Positions 8,347 to 9,429 of a stretch of 9,429 bases of DNA are shown in pieces. Made by a program: the position numbers and the translations under genes. Within the stretch, counting starts at the first letter, position 1, and each line of letters begins with the position of its first letter. Source of the DNA: Betaproteobacteria bacterium (GTDB taxonomy: Bacteria > Pseudomonadota > Gammaproteobacteria > Burkholderiales > Rhodocyclaceae); NCBI GenBank assembly GCA_025997095.1, contig BNUD01000094.1, positions 1 to 9,429 on the forward strand, written 5' to 3'. The notes beneath the pieces were generated by a model. That model worked only from the letters and a program-made list of their open reading frames with translations, did no database searches and was not told where the DNA came from.

Positions 8347-8560
8347 AGCCGTGAAAACCTGGTGATCCACAGCGATCGCAGTACCATCAAGGACGCCAGC
8401 GCAGAGGAGTGGTGGAACTGCACAGGGATAAATACGGGTGGGAGAGGTAGCAGACGAGGGCACAGTCAGCGGGCGATCCCGTTGGTTTTGCTCTCTGGAT
8501 TCCAGCATTCTGGCACATGGATACGAAACGCAAGTTTTCATATGTAAATGCTTTTTTGTG

Positions 8561-8703
8561 CTTGGACAGCATGTTATTTGGCGTATGATGGGCGCTTTCT
8601 GGCGTGATGACTGAAGGCAGCGTGAGCACTCAAGGCAAGCAAACTTCGATACGAGGCAGATGGCAAGGCTGGTCATGGCGCAAGCGTGGGCTGGTGGTAC
8701 TGG
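8561..8703 (+). repeat. 143-bp direct repeat, copy B (paired with 5558-5700)
   Basis: This is the downstream copy of the block at 5558-5700. It brings the ending RMMGAFWRDD of an effector-like frame and the first 32 codons of the immunity-like gene. Homology ends after CTGG at 8703, where the sequence passes into an unrelated open frame. Confidence 0.85.
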
Positions 8704-8717
8704 GGGTACGAATTTAA
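8607..8717 (+). pseudogene. truncated third copy of the immunity-like gene
   Basis: The first 33 codons (MTEGSVSTQGKQTSIRGRWQ, then GWSWRKRGLVVLG) match paralogues 1 and 2 apart from D-G to G-R changes near residue 17. The frame then leaves homology after CTGG at 8703, adds VRI and stops at TAA 8715-8717. The product would be 36 aa and would lack most of the membrane helix and all of the outer domain, so it is almost surely non-functional. It still overlaps the end of the effector-like frame (TGA 8612-8614), preserving the effector-then-immunity order. Confidence 0.8.
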
Positions 8718-8832
8718 TGATGGTTTTGGACTAAAGGAAAGCGGCATGGCTAAATACCTCAAGATCAATTTTGAACCAGTCAGGTTTCCTTGCGGGGTGA
8801 TGGTATCTGTCATATCGCAGGTTATCTTATGA
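8704..8832 (+). pseudogene. C-terminal fragment of an unknown gene
   Basis: Past the junction at 8703 a different frame is open: GYEFNDGFGLKESG, then MAKYLKINFEPVRFP, ending SVISQVIL at TGA 8830-8832. It looks like genuine coding sequence but I do not recognise it. AAAGGAAAG (8733-8741) stands before the internal ATG at 8746, so a 28-aa peptide could be translated. Its stop overlaps the next ATG as ATGA (8829-8832). By analogy with the other units it may be the tail of an effector that preceded the next membrane protein. Confidence 0.4.
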
Positions 8833-9269
8833 CAGGCTACATGCTGTCCCCAGTAGGCATCATCGTAATTGCCCTTTATTCGGTGCTCATTCTTCTTGCC
8901 TTTGGGTTGCTTGGTTGGCTGCCGCCGCGCCTTGTTTCCTGGGTACTTGGTCGCCCGCTGACACGCTGGGTACGTTGGGCGCTCTGGGGGCTTCTGGTGC
9001 CACCTGCACTGATTCTGCTTGCCCTGCCTTGGTTGGAAGAAGCCTACATTTCCAAGCACTTCAACGAAGCGTGTCAAGATGCTGGCGTCAAAGTCTACCG
9101 ACAAGTAGAGGTGGAGGGATATGTTGATGAAACGTATCGGCTTCCACGAAGCACTGTAAACCTTGGATTACGGAAGCTTGATGAGAGATCTCTTCAAGCA
9201 TTTGATCGCGCTGGTTATTCTTTCATAGAAAAAATGCTCGATAATGGAGGCGCTTTAACAGGATGTTGA
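8829..9269 (+). CDS. two-helix membrane protein, divergent relative, 3' end cut by an element
   Basis: The 146-aa product starts at 8829, where the ATG overlaps the preceding TGA as ATGA; an in-frame ATG at 8790 is less likely. Two hydrophobic helices lie at about 8-30 and 49-67. The outer part begins EEAYISKHFNEACQDAG, then VKVYRQVEVEGYVDETYR, which aligns with AYFKHLCETEAGDYVFKTIE-KVEGLY of the 342-aa paralogues: AY, KH, C, AG, V-[FY]-[KR], E and VEG are shared. It therefore seems a distant member of the same group, with a different anchor. The coding sequence runs into a mobile-element-like end at 9255 that supplies the last residues (LTGC) and the stop, so the original C-terminus is missing. 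The membrane protein itself is clear; kinship is a pattern reading by eye. Confidence 0.7.
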   Translation: MTGYMLSPVGIIVIALYSVLILLAFGLLGWLPPRLVSWVLGRPLTRWVRWALWGLLVPPALILLALPWLEEAYISKHFNEACQDAGVKVYRQVEVEGYVDETYRLPRSTVNLGLRKLDERSLQAFDRAGYSFIEKMLDNGGALTGC

Positions 9270-9429
9270 TTTTCCCATCCTCACCTTCGCTTATCGCCTT
9301 CGGGGGCGAAGAAAAAAGTCTGTCGGAAGGCTTGTCTGGTCTGGAAGGTGAATTCCAGGCTGTTTTTAAGCGTTTTTCACGGTTTTTTCAAGTTTTGAAC
9401 GCCTTTCGGCAGCCACCAGACACACTTCT
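9255..9429. mobile_element. probable left end of a second, related element
   Basis: TTAACAGGATGTTGATTTTC (9255-9274) matches TTAACAGGTTGTTGATTTTC (7884-7903) at 19 of 20 bases. It lies exactly where the preceding membrane-protein gene loses its frame. The sequence beyond differs from the 106-bp element and no matching right end appears before the window closes. It could be a longer insertion sequence or a different internal deletion of one. The remaining ~155 bp hold no convincing gene; there is a hairpin near 9287-9312 (CTTCGC/GCGAAG) followed by A-runs. Confidence 0.5.

Larger units (their letters stand above)
7760..8614 (+). pseudogene. decayed RTX/lipase-like effector gene
   Basis: A gene with ribosome site AAGGAG (7747-7752) starts at 7760 (MQTEKESIKAQDILKFALLQ) and is broken several times. 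A MITE-like insert at 7884-7989 causes a stop at 7934-7936. After it the same frame resumes (WGSNDVRNEWMAKRYSENPN) through NDASGFSATLFRE and YTLSFRSTEYQLLKDGGDW, which resembles the N-terminal part of secreted lipase-like RTX proteins. At ~8270 the frame switches to GADNFYGNRGTDTLIGGEG followed by ADTFYF, which are calcium-binding RTX-type repeats; the catalytic middle seems deleted. Around 8406-8446 another frame reads VVELHRDKYGWE. After an apparent 2-bp insertion (8443-8446, GAGAG) the frame from 8447 (VADEGTVSGRSRWF) ends MMGAFWRDD at TGA 8612-8614, overlapping the third paralogue start. Effector type is from pattern memory; that the gene is broken is clear. Confidence 0.65.

Noticed and set aside
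8387..8676. Minus-strand open frames across the decayed effector
   Set aside because: They cross the repeat junctions and lack ribosome sites or family patterns, whereas plus-strand fragments align between repeat copies.
9287..9320. Hairpin followed by a homopolymer as an intrinsic terminator
   Set aside because: On the plus strand the hairpin is followed by A, not T; the minus-strand reading has no gene ending there.

Overview
The window looks like a chromosomal segment of a Gram-negative proteobacterium, probably beta- or gammaproteobacterial. I infer this from the TcdA homologue, the HD-GYP-type regulator, the RTX-type effector remnants and the GC-rich core genes. I cannot name the genus. 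The GC-rich core (about 1685-5467) is flanked by two regions of lower GC that look like accessory DNA.

Left part (131-3427, minus strand): a tightly packed three-gene run reads carbamoyltransferase (NodU/TobZ type), then an AAA ATPase of the SMC/OLD-like class, then a DUF4276 (TOPRIM-like) protein. Spacing is 4 bp between the first two, and the last two overlap as ATGA. ATPase plus DUF4276 is a recurring pair with a defence flavour, but the DUF4276 gene here appears to have lost its C-terminal part.

Middle part (3585-5467, plus strand): an HPt-HD-GYP-like regulator lacks at least one expected metal ligand. It is translationally coupled (TGATG) to tcdA, which makes the cyclic t6A37 modification of tRNA. 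A perfect 44-bp palindrome starts in the last codons of tcdA and closes this block.

Right part (about 5500-9429): this is the most unusual region. Two intact, tandem, membrane-anchored paralogues (342 and 343 aa) alternate with remains of secreted effector genes. There is a C-terminal effector stub, a 19-codon N-terminal stub, and a longer decayed effector with lipase-like and RTX-like parts. A third copy of the paralogue keeps only its first ~33 codons. A fourth, divergent membrane protein shares a short signature with the paralogues. A 106-bp MITE-like element with 15-bp terminal inverted repeats interrupts the long effector remnant, and removing 102 bp restores its frame exactly. A similar element end at 9255 cuts off the fourth gene.

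My interpretation is a graveyard of effector/immunity modules in which immunity-like genes are kept, duplicated and recombined while the effectors decay. The effector/immunity assignment is an inference from gene order, overlaps and topology, not from a database match.
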